A DNA stretch of 64,000 bases from Filosporella fistucella. Taxonomy: Eukaryota; Ascomycota; Leotiomycetes; Helotiales. The notes under the pieces were generated by a model. That model saw only the letters and a list, made by a program, of their open reading frames with translations, made no database searches and was not told the origin of the DNA. The DNA is taken from assembly GCA_030077755.1 (NCBI GenBank), contig JAQJZZ010000007.1:1550001-1614000 (forward strand). The letters run 5' to 3'. Below are positions 62,684-64,000 of the stretch, piece by piece (the first letter of the stretch is position 1; each line of letters begins with the position of its first letter). The position numbers and the translations under genes are program-made.

Positions 62684-64000
62684 ATGGAGTGTAAGGTCTG
62701 CAAGAAGCCATCGACAGCTGTTTGCGCAAGCTGTAAACACTGTCCAAAGCTTGAGGTTGATGCTCTAGTTGTTAGCTATCGTGAACCTGAATGCCAAAGA
62801 CTGGATTGAGAGAGTCACAAAAACATCTGCCGAAAACTCAAGGATCGACTGCTACTATATCGAACCGCTTCACTGGCACAGAGGTTGTTCTAAATCTACA
62901 GAGAGTGGACGTGGTACTTCCAAGCCACCAGTGTCCATCGCGGGGATAATGAAGATGATTACTTCATGGTCTACCCTCAAAGCAGAACAATGGCGAGCTC
63001 ACTGAATATGTGGGCACCGGTAAATTATTCCAACCTCATATATTTTGATGAAACACGAAAGCTGATATGCCATGAAGAATCTCTCCCAAGATGGCCTCCT
63101 CATTTCAGATAATTCCGTTGCGATCCCATTCCCTGGCCATCTTTTTCATTCCCAACAAGACAGGGAGGTAGCACTAAGTCATATCGGAGGCTTCATGGGG
63201 GTTGAGTGAATGAATGTGTTTATTAAAGCCTCTCCCGGCGTTAATGGTTTCTCATCCAAATTATGCTCTATACCTTTTTCTTACTCGACAATTTAGCAAT
63301 CGTCAAGGATGCAAAGATATTGGAACATCGAACTCAAGGAGAGAAGTTTAGGACAAAGTTCTACCCAACCATGAGTGGCCAAAATATTCTCTCTCTACCC
63401 TTCCTTTCTTTGCCTTTGACAGTAGAAAGCCTGTTCATTCTGCTCTTCAAGTTCGACTCCGATCTGGAGAGAAGTACGATGTTGACCTTGCTGGTGCACA
63501 ACACGGCCATTACAATCCTGTTACTCCATGAATGATTATGAAGACACGCGTATATTCAATATCATAAACGTACAACCAGTAAGTCAAAATTTTACAATGC
63601 TGCTGTGGGTCACCAGACCATCATCTCTAATCATCACAGCCATGGGATATCAAAGAAAATCTCAATGCCCTAACGAATATCTGAACAGGTTCAATCTTTG
63701 AATGAGCAAGAGTACTGACAAGTAGCAGGTTGGAACACCCAAGGGCTCAATTCATCTTTACGATTACAGCGACCATACAATTCATGAAATCCACATGCAA
63801 CACCACGAAAGTGACGCCCAGCCTACACTCATTATTATAGTCGACGTCCTAGAAAAGATGAACCTGGCTGTTCTAGACTGGCAGCACAGAAATATTGGTC
63901 TCAAATCCATGTTCACTATGCCTGAGCAGAAGTTCCAGGAGAGACTTATCAAACTGGTGGACCATGTTGACTGGGACATCAACTACAATCGCAACGAGCC
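62684..64000 (+). pseudogene. Broken MYND zinc-finger protein gene, runs off the right edge
   Basis: From the ATG at 62684 the frame reads a MYND finger (CKVCKKPSTAVCASCKHC...), but the next ligand position is Arg (CGT 62780-62782) where Cys is expected, and the Trp after PECQRLD is replaced by TGA (62807-62809). Beyond it the frame continues as the helix that normally follows (ESHKNICRKLKDRLLLYRTASLAQRLF), then TAA (62891-62893), then more protein-like sequence (IYREWTWYFQATSVHRGD) to a stop at 63110-63112. Later pieces are in other frames: DVDLAGAQHGHYNPVTP near 63475-63526, a one-base shift at about 63528, DYEDTRIFNIINVQP with a canonical 5' splice site, and an open exon from 63730 to the window end (VGTPKGSIHLYDYSD...MNLAVLDWQ). 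This is the pattern of MYND proteins common in Leotiomycetes. Two stops and at least one frameshift argue for a dead gene; only the last exon is clean. Confidence 0.7.

Noticed and set aside
62800..62900. RIP (repeat-induced point mutation) as cause of the MYND stop codons
   Set aside because: The TGG-to-TGA change implied is not in the usual CpA context and the region shows no clear excess of TpA, so I do not claim RIP.
63528..63580. Possible start codon of a separate right-edge gene (ATG at 63528)
   Set aside because: The residues continue the pattern of the preceding frame after a one-base shift, so this is better read as a frameshift within the MYND relic than as a new start.

Overview
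This window comes from the nuclear genome of a filamentous ascomycete (Pezizomycotina). Genes carry many short GT-AG introns (about 44 to 150 bp) with CTAAC/CTGAC-like branch points, and the gene set is fungal: a fungal Zn2Cys6 factor, a non-reducing polyketide synthase (PKS), Vps10, and relics of NACHT-ankyrin and MYND genes. I suspect Leotiomycetes from the feel of the proteins, but this is only an inference. All gene models below were spliced by hand; in each, the exon lengths sum to an open frame.

Left part (0.3-16.4 kb): an unrecognised 588-residue protein with a 777-bp intron, a type II NADH dehydrogenase-like flavoprotein, the vacuolar sorting receptor Vps10, a Dal5-type MFS permease, and the corpse of a NACHT-ankyrin gene whose ATPase core has been deleted.

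Centre (18.0-38.6 kb): a candidate secondary-metabolite cluster. In order it has a Zn2Cys6 regulator (+), an FSH1-family serine hydrolase (-), a 2603-residue non-reducing PKS with domains SAT-KS-AT-PT-ACP-cMeT-R (+), a DHA2-type MFS exporter (-), a pisatin-demethylase-like P450 (-) and a CitB/TropC-like Fe(II)/2-oxoglutarate oxygenase (+) that shares a 641-bp divergent promoter with the P450. All catalytic residues I could check are present. The likely logic is that the PKS releases a C-methylated aromatic aldehyde reductively, the hydrolase assists as in citrinin synthesis, the two oxygenases tailor the product, and the MFS protein exports it. The set resembles the citrinin core (PKS + CitA + CitB) and part of the tropolone set, but lacks a TropB-like flavin monooxygenase and the citrinin dehydrogenases, so the product is not obvious.

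Right part (38.6-64 kb): a 6.3-kb gene-poor stretch holding a scrambled inverted partial copy of the neighbouring GAF-domain gene; that GAF gene (1835 residues, with five 22-residue tandem repeats); then four minus-strand housekeeping genes: a GT17 glycosyltransferase, the mitochondrial phosphatase Ptc7, the Fe-S co-chaperone Jac1, and adenylosuccinate synthetase. The last is unusually fragmented, with 18 exons including microexons of 10 and 17 nt. A broken MYND zinc-finger gene runs off the right edge.
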